Assembly: GCA_951802195.1 (NCBI GenBank)
Contig: OX637630.1
Location: 372,001 to 436,000 of the forward strand
Length of the DNA: 64,000 nt
Reading direction: 5' to 3'
DNA from: Tausonia pullulans
Lineage: Eukaryota > Basidiomycota > Tremellomycetes > Cystofilobasidiales > Mrakiaceae
The translations under genes and the position numbers were made by a program. The notes beneath the pieces are model-generated. The model had not been told where the DNA came from and did not search any database. It worked only from the letters and a program-made list of their open reading frames with translations. Every line of letters starts with the position of its first letter. The first letter of the stretch is position 1. This document shows, in pieces, positions 43,301 to 53,609 of the stretch.

Positions 43301-43548
43301 GGCGTAATCAAAGGGATAAGGCATGGAAGGGTCAGCCGTTGCTAATTCGCCGTCATCCGACCAGACTGGATTCGCTAGAGCTTGCGTTACTCTCACCTGC
43401 GGAAGATCGGCAGACGCGGCAGACGTCTAAAGCGAGTCAAGAGGGGAGGCTGTCAGAAACCGACAGCAGGCGATGGATAACAGCCTCCTCGCGAGAGCCC
43501 AGGCTTACCCCCTTCGTCCTCCCCGCCCAGATGTGTGGACGACGACAT
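37389..43548 (-). CDS. DOA10/TEB4 (MARCH6) RING-CH E3 ubiquitin ligase
   Basis: Multi-spanning ER/inner-nuclear-membrane ubiquitin ligase of ER-associated degradation. ATG 43548 starts MSSSTHLGGEDEG. The RING-CH domain is spliced from four exons: DVCRVCRSSAEPNHPLYHPC, KCSGSIRFVHQDCLMTW and SKRKYCELCGHAYAFTK. KVFDPKMPEHLPPLLFASR leads to the first membrane segments (VGVLLLMVVRFVLVAVAWLG; IPYIAIWSLRWYILFG). A very long exon (about 40830-42660) encodes RILKDTSEGQILTVSLIFTF and roughly 500 residues of Asp/Glu- and Ser/Pro-rich sequence. Many further membrane segments follow, including the TEB4-like VGLRGPAWVVAQN. The C-terminus carries the family's final element (WSMKVREREFLLELRLRNID) and ends at 37389. 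Roughly 16 exons. Confidence 0.93.
42975..42998. repeat. Run of 24 C (G on the transcript) in a DOA10 intron
   Basis: Uninterrupted C run on the plus strand, followed by AA and six more C. It lies within intron 42911-43036, between the RING-CH exon and the first membrane exon, so the pre-mRNA would carry 24 G. Confidence 0.9.
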
Positions 43549-44049
43549 CGCTCGAGGAACAGCGTCGTAATATCAGCCAGCAGAAAGCGTCTCTGGTCCC
43601 AAAGAAGTTGTTTGCCGGGTTGAAACGGGAGGTGTTGGCCGCAGGGATGGAGGGAGACGGTGGTGGATGAATGGTGGTGGGGGTCCCGGCGCGTCTGTTG
43701 CTGCCCACGCGACCCGTCGGCAAGGAACGTAATAACTCTTTCAGGACCGGTCCTATTTTCCATCGAAGTGCGTAGGGATCCCACAGGATGTGAGAGTATG
43801 GGAAATTATGTAGGGAGAGCCGGAGGAAGTATACCACACTTCTTTCGGTGCGCCACGCTCGTCGCAACCTGCACGCCGCCCCTGACCATTTCACGTCACC
43901 ATGCTTCATCTCAATTGCAATCTGTCGAGAGCACAAACATTACAGACACAAGGACATGGCGTCATTCTCTGCTATGCATGCAAGCAGCAAGCCCTCTTCC
44001 TCCTCCTTCTCCTTCTCCCTCTCCAATGGATCAATATGATGGGCCGACC
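43549..44049. promoter_or_regulatory. Intergenic region upstream of DOA10, downstream of HAP2
   Basis: 501 bp between tandem minus-strand genes. It should hold the HAP2 3' UTR and the DOA10 promoter. A 10-bp palindrome, GGACCGGTCC, lies at 43744-43753. No gene is supported. Confidence 0.5.
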
Positions 44050-45233
44050 TCACACGTCCTCCTCCCCACTTCTCACCCGCTTCTTGCCCTTCACACCGTT
44101 CTTTCCGCTCCTCTTGCCGTTCGTCTTGGCCCCCTTCGTCCCCTTGGCCGCTGAAGTGAATTTGCCTAGCGCCGGTGGCGGTATTGCAGTATCGGACGTT
44201 GTTGAAGACGCGGATTCCCCTATTGAGAACGGTGGGTCCGGCGGTGGCGGCAGAGCGGCGATCTCTTCGGCGGTCTGGGTGAGAGGCAGGAATCAGTCCT
44301 CGAAGGTCTCAATACTGCGAAGCGATAACAATGGGCAGACGCACCAAGAAGCGACCTCCAGGGCCACGCGGTCGTCGAAGCGCATGCTTGTGACGGGACT
44401 CGTGGAGGTAAGGCTAATTGGGAATCCGTCAGCGTCGTCTCATCGAAAGAGTGGGCGACATATGCACACACCTTCCTCGCCTTTGCGATCCTTCCGAGCT
44501 CTTCGAGCCGGGTCCGCTGGGCGCGGCGCTTGAGGATCCGGTTATACTGTTTGGCGTTAACATAGAGCGGCTCCTCGTCCGGCTGCTGGAGGCCATCTAT
44601 CGAAGGGAGCACGATCGGCGTCGGTCCAGCCGGCAGACCTGCACCAGAGTAGTCATCATCGCCTTCGTCGTTCTGTTCGTCCTCATCGTCGTCGTCGTCA
44701 TCGTGGCCGAGCGAGGCCACGGACGAGAGACGCGACCCGGACGCGTCGGCGGAGGGCGACTCGGACGAGCGAGATCGGGAAGCAGCTGGGAGAGCCGGCG
44801 GCGGTGGGCGGTCGCTGTCGTCATAATCATCTTCGTCGTCGTGGTAGTCGAGCGTGTGGTGCGCCGACTGGATGGGATCCTGGTCGGTCGGGATAAGGTT
44901 GTGGTATTGGAACGCGAGCGGCGACGGGTGAAGGACGGCAGGCGAGAACGAGGGCGACCGCTTGAGCTCGCCCTGAGAGGGATTGGAGGAGCCATGGCCG
45001 AAGGCGTCGCGGCCGAGTGTCGCAGGCTGATGAGTGACGCTCGAGAGGTAGGCCCGCGCCGAGGCCTGCTGCTGCTGGAGCAGCTCCTGGAGCTGGACCG
45101 TACCGGCGGAGGAGGGCGAGCCGTAGGATGCGCCGGCGGCAAAGTTGGGTACCGGTAGCGGCGGAAACGCGAGCGGAGGGGAAACCGAGGCGTGCGAGTT
45201 GGATGAAGAAGAGGCGGGGAAGTAGAAAGACAT
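44050..45233 (-). CDS. HAP2: HAP2/NF-YA, CCAAT-binding complex subunit
   Basis: Sequence-specific subunit of the heterotrimeric CCAAT-binding factor, nuclear. From ATG 45233 ([14 protein letters not shown]) the protein has a Ser/Pro/Gln-rich activation-type region and an acidic run. The conserved core follows: [20 protein letters not shown] (subunit-interaction helix), [14 protein letters not shown], then across an intron [20 protein letters not shown] and RFL (DNA-binding). A last exon adds [13 protein letters not shown] and a basic Lys/Gly tail ending EEDV at 44050. Met at 45482 is in frame upstream and would add 83 residues of Ser/Pro/Phe-rich sequence. I prefer 45233 because the extension has no family motif and looks like 5' leader. 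Most homologues have His where KQYN has Asn. Confidence 0.92.
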
Positions 45234-46298
45234 CGTGGATGCGGATGGAAGGTTATGGGGTTGACCGATGAAGAAGAAGACGGAGGGTCCGTCGTGGACC
45301 TGACTCTTGTGTAGGGCCGACGCCGGCGTGGCAGAAGGAAGAAAAGAGGAAGATGGGCTGGGATGACAGGAAAATGGGGATCGGGGAGTCGCTGGATGAA
45401 GGAAAGAGGAGATGGAGAAAAACAGAGACGGAAAGGTGTGGTCAGTAGCAGATGGTCGTTCGAAGGAGGTTCGTCGGGGCATGGCGAGGGAGAAAGCGGG
45501 CGGAGCGGGGAAGCGGCAGATCCTCTCTTGATCTTATCTATCTCCCTTACTACCCTCTGTCGGGCCATAACCCGTATTTTTCTTTTGGTCGCCCTTGAGT
45601 CTTTTGCCTTCAGGGAACCGCTCTGCGGTTGCGTGGCTACTGACCTCTCGCTCAGGAAGAAACCCTCCTGAGCATGGAAGCAAGCTGAGTCGAAAAACGG
45701 ACTGTCGGCCGACCCTTCTCCGTCACCCTTGCCACCGGACGGTGGTTCCGACGCCGGAAAGTCGCCCTTTCTTCGCTCCGAGGGATCATATAAGAGGAGG
45801 GAGAGAAGAGATAGTGAACGTGAGACGCTAGACCGACGCGTCCCATCTACTAATATGGCTTGAAAATTCCGATGAGCGCGCGCGCCGAGTGTCGTCGTCA
45901 TCGCCAGCCTCCCAGCCCGCTCTTCACAACAGTCTTGGGATATTTGTCTATTGAGAGATCTGGCCGCTGCCTAGAACACGAAGACCATGCGAGATGGTGG
46001 ATTTGTCTCATCGGCAAGGAAGGGAGCCCGGCCACCTGGGCCGAATCCCCTGACGATCACGAATATCATTCGAAAGTTGGGAATCAAATATTCAGCCTCT
46101 CATCTTCAAACATCCTCAGCACGTCTCATGAATTTAATATACTTCTGTGGAATTGCCTGAAGATTGCCTCCCTTGACGACCATGGAGCGACGCCCGCGAC
46201 TCGGACCGGTCGACCTTCAGTCTAGACGAAGGAGGCCTTGCCTCGACTTGACTGTCATCCCTCAACCAGCTCTCGCCCTCCCGCTCTCCCTGCTCACC
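45234..46298. promoter_or_regulatory. Divergent intergenic region, HAP2 / complex I subunit
   Basis: About 1.07 kb between divergent start codons, with a TATA-like CATATAAG near 45788. I looked for CCAAT/ATTGG pairs and saw none convincing. A second ATG at 46182 is in frame with the complex I start. No gene supported. Confidence 0.5.
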
Positions 46299-47378
46299 AT
46301 GCCTCCTCGAATTCCTAAGCCGCCCATGTCGGCTGATCCCAAGCTCTACCACCTCACCCCGCCCAATAAGTCCGTCTGGATGGGCCGCCCTCCCCCGGCC
46401 CGCTCACCGTACTGACTGAAGACCTCGCTCTCCTCGCTCGCTCGCTCTAGATTCTGGTCCAAAGTCCGTGAGTACAGGTCCAGCTCTCTTCCGCCACAAG
46501 CATTCCCTGACCCCTTCTTCCAGGTGACACCTTCACCATCAATCCCGGAATCTCGTCTGGTCTCCCGCTCGCGTACAAGAACCGGACGCCCGCGCCCGGC
46601 TCGCGCCCGGAGACCTACGCCGTTCCTGCGACCGCTGCTAGCGACGTCGCCTTCAACCCTGTGCGTTGCTCGAGTCCTTGAAAGCAGATGAACGAGGAGT
46701 TCTTGTGCTGACGAGACGTGTGATGGATTGGGCTCTTTCTCAGTACTACAAGCGAGACGTGAGTGTCCCGCCTACCCTCGTTCCCATCTAGGCCTCGTCT
46801 CACTCGCTCCTTCTCCGTTCTCGTTGCTCACCGCCCATCCCATCCACAGACCCGCCGTGCCTACCCTGCACTGTCGACCATCACCCAGTCTCACGTCACC
46901 TCTCTTCTCCTCGCCTCCCCTGCTGGCAAGGCCGCGTGAGTGCTCTCCTTACCGTCCTTCCGCCCTCCCTTGCGTTCGGCCTCGGGCCGGTTGCGCAAGG
47001 TCAAGCACGCGCCGCCCGCAGAGCCCTCATCCTGTCTCTCTGCCCTCCCCCCTCCCTGCCATCACAGCATCTCCGGTCCCGAGTCGACCTCGATAGTTGA
47101 GGCCACCTCCGAGGCGAACCTTCCTAGCGTGATCGCTCGGATCTACGAGGCCGACAAGGTCAAGATGTTTGACGACAAGACGGGCAAGCTTCCGCCCAAG
47201 CCGCCGGGCAAGCGGTGGACGAGCAAGCCTAGCGAGAATGCGCCTCACGGCGAGTTCGACTACTGGCCCATGTACGTCTTGGCTTGGTCTGTGTTAATCG
47301 TGAGGAGTGCCGCTGACCTGGCCCTGGGCCATCATCATCGTCATCCATCTACCATGGAACAGGAAGCTCGTCCACTAG
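46299..47378 (+). CDS. NADH-ubiquinone oxidoreductase 21-kDa-type accessory subunit
   Basis: Accessory subunit of fungal mitochondrial complex I (family of the Neurospora 21.3-kDa subunit). From ATG 46299: MPPRIPKPPMSADPKLYHLT, then FWSKVRDTFTINPGISSGLP, LAYKNRTPAPGSRPETYAVP and SDVAFNPYYKRDTRRAYPAL. STITQSHVTSLLLASPAGKA follows. The last large exon gives VIARIYEADKVKMFDDKTGK and PHGEFDYWPM, closing with KLVH and TAG 47376-47378. Seven exons. The first donor is uncertain: GTCCGT after NK, or GTACTG after RSP; both keep phase and differ by 12 codons. In-frame ATG 46182 would add 39 residues starting MERRPRLGP. Names vary among fungi, so no symbol is given. Confidence 0.85.
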
Positions 47379-48104
47379 ACGATCTCGCTGGTTGATAGGT
47401 GGGGCTTGGAATATCTCACTCCTCGCCAAGTGGTTCAGTACAATTGTTTTCAAAGATGACCTTTCACAGTCAACAGTCGAGCGCCTAGGAGTTGGGTCTC
47501 TCCAGGCCATGTGCTCTCCTATAGTCTTTTTCTGCCTATGCATCGAAGCAGCCTCGGGAGATCGTCTCACGCTCTGTTTGAGAAGACAGCCATCGGTACA
47601 CTCCAGGGAACAACCGGGCTGAGGGTGCTCGCGGGTTGCGCCGAGACGCAGCAGGCGGTCGCAGTGCGGGCTGCGGCGTCTAGACGAAGTGTCGTTCGAG
47701 ACCGAAGGCCTTCATTCTCAAGTCCATCGAATAAGGCATCCAACAATTCCCCTTGCACCCATCTTCTTGCTAGGGACTGTCGTTCAAGCCGGGTTTCAGG
47801 GCAGCGGCAGGGACCGGAGATCGCCGCTTGAGGCCCAAGAGTCTTTGCCTCGTCTAGCAGCAGCCTGCTCGTCTCACCGTCGACCAATACATGCGAAGAT
47901 TCTCAGAACACATATAATCCACATCTCTTCTCGAACCTGGATTGTCGTTTGTGAATATTGAGGTGAACAACTCCCCCATAAGCCGCTTCGATTCTCCTCT
48001 CTTGGCTGAGGAGACGCGTCGACGTCACTCTGCCAGTCACCCTTCCCTCCTCCCAACCTTCACCCTGCCCGCCTTTCGCCAACCTCAGCTAGCTGATCAG
48101 GAGC
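47379..48104. other. Intergenic region between tandem plus-strand genes
   Basis: 726 bp. The left two thirds hold frames without motifs on either strand. The right part is pyrimidine-rich leader before the LCCL gene. No gene, repeat or RNA is supported. Confidence 0.5.
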
Positions 48105-51100
48105 ATGGAGCCACCTGGAGAGGAGATTGAGCTCTCTCCCTTGCCGTACCAGTCTCGCAGAGTCGAGGCGGCCGCCTGCCCGACATCGTCGACAACAGCG
48201 CACCCCCCGCGATACCGGTCTCAGCTCTCCCAGCTCGAGAGCGAGGACAGCAAGGTCAACAGCTCCATGCAGTCGTCTCAGACTCTGCCCGTCTCTCGCG
48301 AGGATCTCCTTGAACCCAAGCCGGCTTCACCACCGGACGCTAGTTTCCTCAGACGAGCTCGTCGCCGCCTCATCGCGTTCGGTCTTCGCCTACGTGGCCC
48401 GAAAGCTGGACCTCATCCTCTTCCAACCGTAGCACCTCTTCTCACTCTGTCCTATACAGCCGGACACTACTGGAACGCTTGGAGACCGGATGAGACCTTC
48501 AAGCGACACTACTTATCGAAGCTCCGCCGATGGTCCCGTCGTCGGCCAGGCCACAAAGGCGTGGTTGTCTTCGTCTTCCTGGCAGCCTGGCTCGTCGGTT
48601 TTGCGTTCCTCGTCAAGTACTCGAGCTTCATGGCCGAGACCTTGCCGTCCACGGAGGGTGACCTCGAGTATCTCTCATGCACCAGCGTTCTCTGGAGTGC
48701 CGATGACGGGTGTGGTCTTGATGGGGAGGACGTGAGTAGAAGGCGTTGCGCTTCCCTTGTCATTATTCCTGATGCTCGCTCCCTCTAAGTGCTTGAGATC
48801 CATCAGCAGCACTTCCAAAATTGCTTTCCGATGTGGGCCTTCCCGCTTCCTCCGCCCGCACACCACGGCTGACTCATTGGGACTCGCTCCAGGTCCCGCT
48901 GGCTGTGCTTCGCAACTGCTTTATAACTATCGCTCAGTTGGAGCTCTACGGCCCTACTATGTTCCTCTGGTCGTTGGAGGAGGTGACTCCGAGCAGATCT
49001 ACCGTGCCGAGTGAGCAACATCCTCCGTGTGTCTGCGACTTCGAGACTGTCTGATGACCCGCTTGTTCCCCTTCGGAAGTTCCTTTATCTGCGCAGCCGC
49101 AGTTCATGGTAATGTTTCCTCTCATACCCTCATAACTTCTTCCCACAAAGTTCATGGTGTACATCCATCTTTTATCAGCCGGAGCGATCAGTGACAAGAG
49201 CGGAGGCTGTGGCATCGCCAATTTGCAGCGCAACATTACCTACTTTCCCTCGTCAACAGCCCATGGCATCGAGTCAATTCCTGTGCGCATGTCCTTCTTT
49301 CTCTTTCTCACATCTCATTCTCTCACTCGGCTCATGTATTCCTATCTTAAAAGTTTCCGACAAATTTCCCCCTCGGGTTTGTCCAGACCGGATATAGCGG
49401 CGTTCCTCGAAGGCCCACTGACAGGGCGCCTCCAGCTTCAACTTTCAGCCGTGTCAAAGCCGCTACTGCAAGGATCTGAGATGGGAGATATTTGCCTTTA
49501 ACCTCACGATGATGACGGGTGAGTGCGAACAGTCTAGAGTAGTCTTTTGAAGTTGCTGATGGAAGGACTGTCTGCATGCAGTGTTTTCCCTTTTGCTTAA
49601 CCCCGCGGCCCTTGTCTTTGTACGTGCGCCCTAAACTATTCGGTTGCCTGCGACTTATGAAGTCGACCTTCAGTTCTGGACCATGGTCTCCATAGGCTAC
49701 TGGCACGTCGGCCTCGTCTCTGATCCGAGGAGCTATCCTCCGGGGCTCAGGTCAGCAGCTCTCTGCCCTAACTCCAAGTTGTATTAGCTGACGAATGCAA
49801 TTCCCTAATGAGTTCCCTCTTTGGAGATTTCTTGCCCTCGTTGTTTGTAGCGTACGGTTTTTGGAGAGGTGACTAGCGCCACACCCTGGAGCTTCGTCCG
49901 CTCGTCCATATACTGATTTGCTGGATCCTTTCTCTCCTAGTCGCCTTCCGATTCACCCTTCCAGCCTTCAGCGAGGCCCCTATCGAGCGCGCCATCTGGT
50001 TCGTGGGTGCTCTTTGGCCAGGAATCCTGCTGAATGAGGTCTCCAAGGGTGCGTTCGTGTTAGTCGATATCTTACTGTGCCTATTTCTTGGCTCACCCCT
50101 CTCTCAAACGCAGGTATCCCAATCGACAGTCTAACGAGCGGCTCTTTCGGTGGTGACGGCGCCACGACCTGGGTCGGCATTCTGATTGCTGCGGTCATCG
50201 TGCTCGTCCTCAACCAGGCTGTACTCATCTGGCGGACCGGCTGGCTGCCTCTTTACGCTGGGTGGTAGGTATCAATTGTTTTCGCCTATCTGTCTCCTTC
50301 TGCTCATATCTGCTTTCTAGGACCATCGCAGGAGTCATCGTCATCGTGATCCTCAACTTCCTTCCCGGCCTCACGTTCAGGTTGCACCACTACGTTAGTC
50401 CTCTTTGTGTCGCTCTCACCCCTTCGTATCCCTGTACTCAAGTCTCCTTATTTTGTCTCTTTTCCCCACAGATCTTTTCCATCTTGTACGTCTTTTAGAA
50501 GGACCGACAGACTTGAACATTTCATTGACTTCCTTTCCCAGATTTATGCCCGCCCTTGGTTTTGCGACCCGCTGCTCCGCCGGCCTTCAGGCGCTGCTTC
50601 TCGGGTGCGTCGGCGACCTTTCTAAAAGTCTTTTCACTTGGCTCTGACAGTGTTCTCCCCTCCTTTTCAAAGGCTCTATGTCAATGGTGTTGCCAAATTC
50701 TCCTTTGATTCGATCGTTCAAACCGCCGACGAAGTATGGAACCCGCCCGCCCCTTCGCCTTCTCTTCTGACAGCCTTTGCCTTCCACTCAGCTCCGCCGA
50801 GACGGCATCCTCGGCTCTACGATTCCCACCTTTGCCTCCAACGCCTCTACTCTCGCAACCACGAGAGCTTTGCTCGTCTGGGATGCGATCCCAGCGAATC
50901 TGACGGAGCAATGGGATGGGTTCTCGCTCCTCGTCGACGATGTTGAGCGGTACGTTGGGACCAGGACGAGTTGAGTCTTGAGCGAGTGAAATACTGCTTC
51001 GAAGGAATAGATCACTGACGCTCTTAGGCTGTCAGATTACTCGCTGGCTGCTCTCGCGACAACGCTCCCCCACTTTTTCCGCTTAGCCGTTGAGTAGCTC

Positions 51101-51333
51101 TCCACAAAACTACCAATACTACCTCGTGCTAACGAGAGCACTGATACTATTTCATACAATCAGTACCAAAATGAAGGCGTCTCGGGCGACTACACCCGCG
51201 CAGCAACTCTATGGCCAAACGTGCGTCTACTTGCCTCTTGGTCATCCTTCCTTCTATTCCTCTACAAGCTGAGCGCAATCGTTTCGGTATCTCACAGGGT
51301 ACCTGGGTCGATCCCGCCCCGGGCGCGTCGTGA
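48105..51333 (+). CDS. LCCL-domain multi-pass membrane protein
   Basis: Fungal integral membrane protein with an extracytosolic LCCL domain; function unknown. ATG 48105 starts a cytosolic Ser/Arg-rich N-terminus, with a YWNAWRPDETFKRHYLSKL segment before a first membrane helix (GVVVFVFLAAWLVGFAFLV). LCCL follows over small exons: DDGCGLDGED, IAFRCPAGCASQLLYNYRSV, PLVVGGGDSEQIYRADSFIC, AAAVHAGAISDKSGGCGIAN and FGASSFNFQPCQSRYCKDLR. Then come many membrane segments: FAFNLTMMTVFSLLLNPAAL, FFWTMVSIGYWHVGLVSDP, AIWFVGALWPGILLNEVSKG, WVGILIAAVIVLVLNQAVLI and TIAGVIVIVILNFLPGL. The tail ends NGTWVDPAPGAS at TGA 51331-51333. About 17 exons; one intron appears to be only 45 nt. All family cysteines are retained after splicing. 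Confidence 0.88.
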
Positions 51334-51463
51334 GGTCGTTGGATTTATCATCTAAATGTCGCTTAATTTCTTTCCCTGTCCCCACTTTGTCCATCTCCGG
51401 TCTCGTCTGTCTACGTTCTCTCTTGCCAACGAGCCATCACTGTGAAAGGGGTCATGAGATAGA

Positions 51464-51500
51464 TAGATGAAGATAGAGCGATAGTAGATGAAGATAGAGC
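51464..51500. repeat. 16-bp direct repeat between convergent genes
   Basis: TAGATGAAGATAGAGC occurs at 51464-51479 and again at 51485-51500, 5 nt apart, within a GATA-rich stretch. It lies in the 237-bp convergent space between the LCCL and DUF218 genes. Confidence 0.85.
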
Positions 51501-51570
51501 CTTGGACGAGAGGAGAAGAAATAGAAAAAAAAAACCCCAAGCACACAGCACAGCAATTTGAGCGTCCTCT

Positions 51571-53238
51571 TTACGGGTCCCAAGGGAGGCTCCCAAGCCT
51601 CAACCATGGCTTCACCCTCAGCGCCACCCCTTCCGGTTGTTGTTGCCCCATCTCCTCGTAATACCCGTCGACCGTCTCCGTGTCCCCCGGAAATGCCTCC
51701 AATGAAGGCGGCGCCAGAGGCGGGCAGAACCTCAAAAGCTCCGTAAGCTCTGGTGCCGACGTGGCATACGGGTGCTGTCGTGCGAAAGGGTTTCTTTTCC
51801 GGCGTTTGGCGAGGAGTGTTGGGTCCCGGCAGCCGTAAAGGTCGCGGGTGAAAGGGACGTAGGAGTTCTCGCGCTGCAAAAAGACAGGGAAGAGTGGTGA
51901 GCAATGAGACAGAAGTGGGAAAGGGAGGGGAGGGTGATAGGACAGACTTCGCCTTGGATCATCGCTTCGAGGGGTCCTTCGAGATCCGTTCCGACGTAGT
52001 GAAATTGACTGGCGGGGAAGCGAATGGCGGGAGCGTGGAGCGATCGGAAGCGCTGCTCTTTGACGCCGTAGCCGACGACAGTGATCTTGCTTGGGTACAT
52101 GCCTTTGTAAGGGGGTCAGAAAATGGGCTCTAAGATTGCAATGTTGACACAGATCGGGCTCACCGACTATTTCGTAGAACCTCGCTGCGGAGAAAAGTAG
52201 GTTCTCAAAGGAATCACGAGCAAAGTCCTCGGTTGTCGCTCTTGAGAAATACGCGGAGGGTAGGATATTTGCGGCGACAGCAAATCGGTGGTATGATTTG
52301 GCCTCTGTGAGAATTTTCAGCTCGAGTGCAGCAAGCAAGCTGCCAGAAGAGAGAGGAACGCACCGGTGTCGATGGCGTTCGCGCGAGTCTGGCCGCCGGA
52401 GAAGATGAGGAGGGAGGTAGGGTCTGCGAGGGCGAGATCGACGCTGCAGGAACGTTTCAGCAGATGAATAAAGAGTAGATGGCCTAGACTTGGCGTAGAA
52501 TGAGAGGATGGCGCGCGCCCTCGTACCCGGCTTGGATATGAGATCGGAGGGCCCTCACTGTCTTCCCGCCCTTCTGATATGAGTTCAGCAGCCATTGGTC
52601 GTCTTGCTCGTAGAGCTCAGGGTCCTGACCGGTCCAGATGGCGTGTCTATGGCCAGCGCGCGTCAGCAGGACGCGTCGCGTCTAGGACGAGGGAAGACGC
52701 AGATGTGGATTCACCCGGCGATGACGATCAGGTGGTTTATACCTCTGAATTCGGCTCTGGGGTCCGTATGATTCCAGTCCCATTCCCAATCCGTCTCGAA
52801 GTACTGGCTCCCTGCACTGAGGGAGGTATCGCCATCGGCGTCGCGGTCCGCCGCCCAGCGGATGCTGGTGTGGGTCGCGGCCCACGTCCGAAGGTGGGCG
52901 GTGAGACTGAAGCAGAGGAGAGAGCCGAGGATACACACGAAGAGGTTTGTGACGCGAGATCTGAGAAGAGGAGCCGTGCATCAGAGACGTGTCGGGATTC
53001 GAGCACCAGGGAAGCGAGACGCGACGCGACTGCTGTTGACCGAAGAAAGAGGAGGGAGGAGGATGGACCTGTGTTTGAGTGTATTGAGAATGTTGGTGGT
53101 TGGACCTGGCCGCAACGAGGCCGGCTGGGGGAGCCCCAGCTGGCGAGAGTACATGATAAGCAGAATGAGGTGGTCGTGGTTGATTGGACGAGGGTCCCAG
53201 CTCCCGAAACATAGGTTCGGTGCAGTGGCGACGATCAT
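51571..53238 (-). CDS. DUF218-domain (YdcF-like) membrane protein
   Basis: Protein of the DUF218 superfamily; its biochemical role is not established. ATG 53238 or the in-frame Met at 53154 starts it. An intron joins NTLKHR to SRVTNLFVCILGSLLCFSLT, a membrane anchor. The DUF218 core follows: FRGINHLIVIAG, HAIWTGQDPELYEQDDQWLL, NSYQKGGKTVRALRSHIQA, DLALADPTSLLIFSGGQTRA, ATTEDFARDSFENLLFSAAR, MYPSKITVVGYGVKEQRFRS and FPASQFHYVGTDLEG. The C-terminal exon gives RENSYVPFTRDLYGCRDPTL and ends GSLPWDP at 51571. The GGQTR and TEDFARDSFENLLFS motifs are typical of the fungal branch. About eight exons. It diverges from the esterase gene across 371 bp. Confidence 0.88.
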
Positions 53239-53609
53239 GGCGCGTTGATCGGTTGAAGCCGGTTTCGGCTCAGGAAAAACTTCGACAGCATTTGTCTTGA
53301 GAAATGTTCGAAGACTAGTCGATGAAAGGAAAATCTGCGTATAAAGTGAAGACCCTGCCTGGACAGTGCTGCGCTTAGGTTTGTCCGTCGCGCGCGGGTG
53401 ACGGCAATCACGCTCACGGCTGCATACTCACGCTTTTACTGAAATCAAATCTCGCTACTTGCACTCGCGGAGGGAGAGACAAAGCAGCGTCGTTAAGGAG
53501 TGACACACCTTCGGCGGGCGCCGAACGAAGGGTCCGAGAAGCGAAGACGAAACCTGGGGGAGCCCTTCTCACTTTGAACGACCACGTACGACCTGCAGCC
53601 TACCTCTAA
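53239..53609. promoter_or_regulatory. Divergent intergenic region, DUF218 / esterase
   Basis: 371 bp between start codons on opposite strands. No open frame with motifs and no recognisable element. Probably a shared promoter. Confidence 0.5.

Noticed and set aside
43090-43310. Apparent frameshift in the DOA10 RING-CH domain
   Set aside because: Rereading the minus strand gives R-F-V-H-Q-D-C in frame through a normal GT-AG intron, so the domain is intact.
45234-45482. Longer HAP2 start at 45482
   Set aside because: In frame, but the added 83 residues show no NF-YA feature and resemble 5' leader. Kept as an alternative, not the call.
47420-47440. Sequence GCCAAGTGGTTCAG, like a tRNA A box
   Set aside because: No matching B box (GGTTCGAATCC-like) or cloverleaf downstream.
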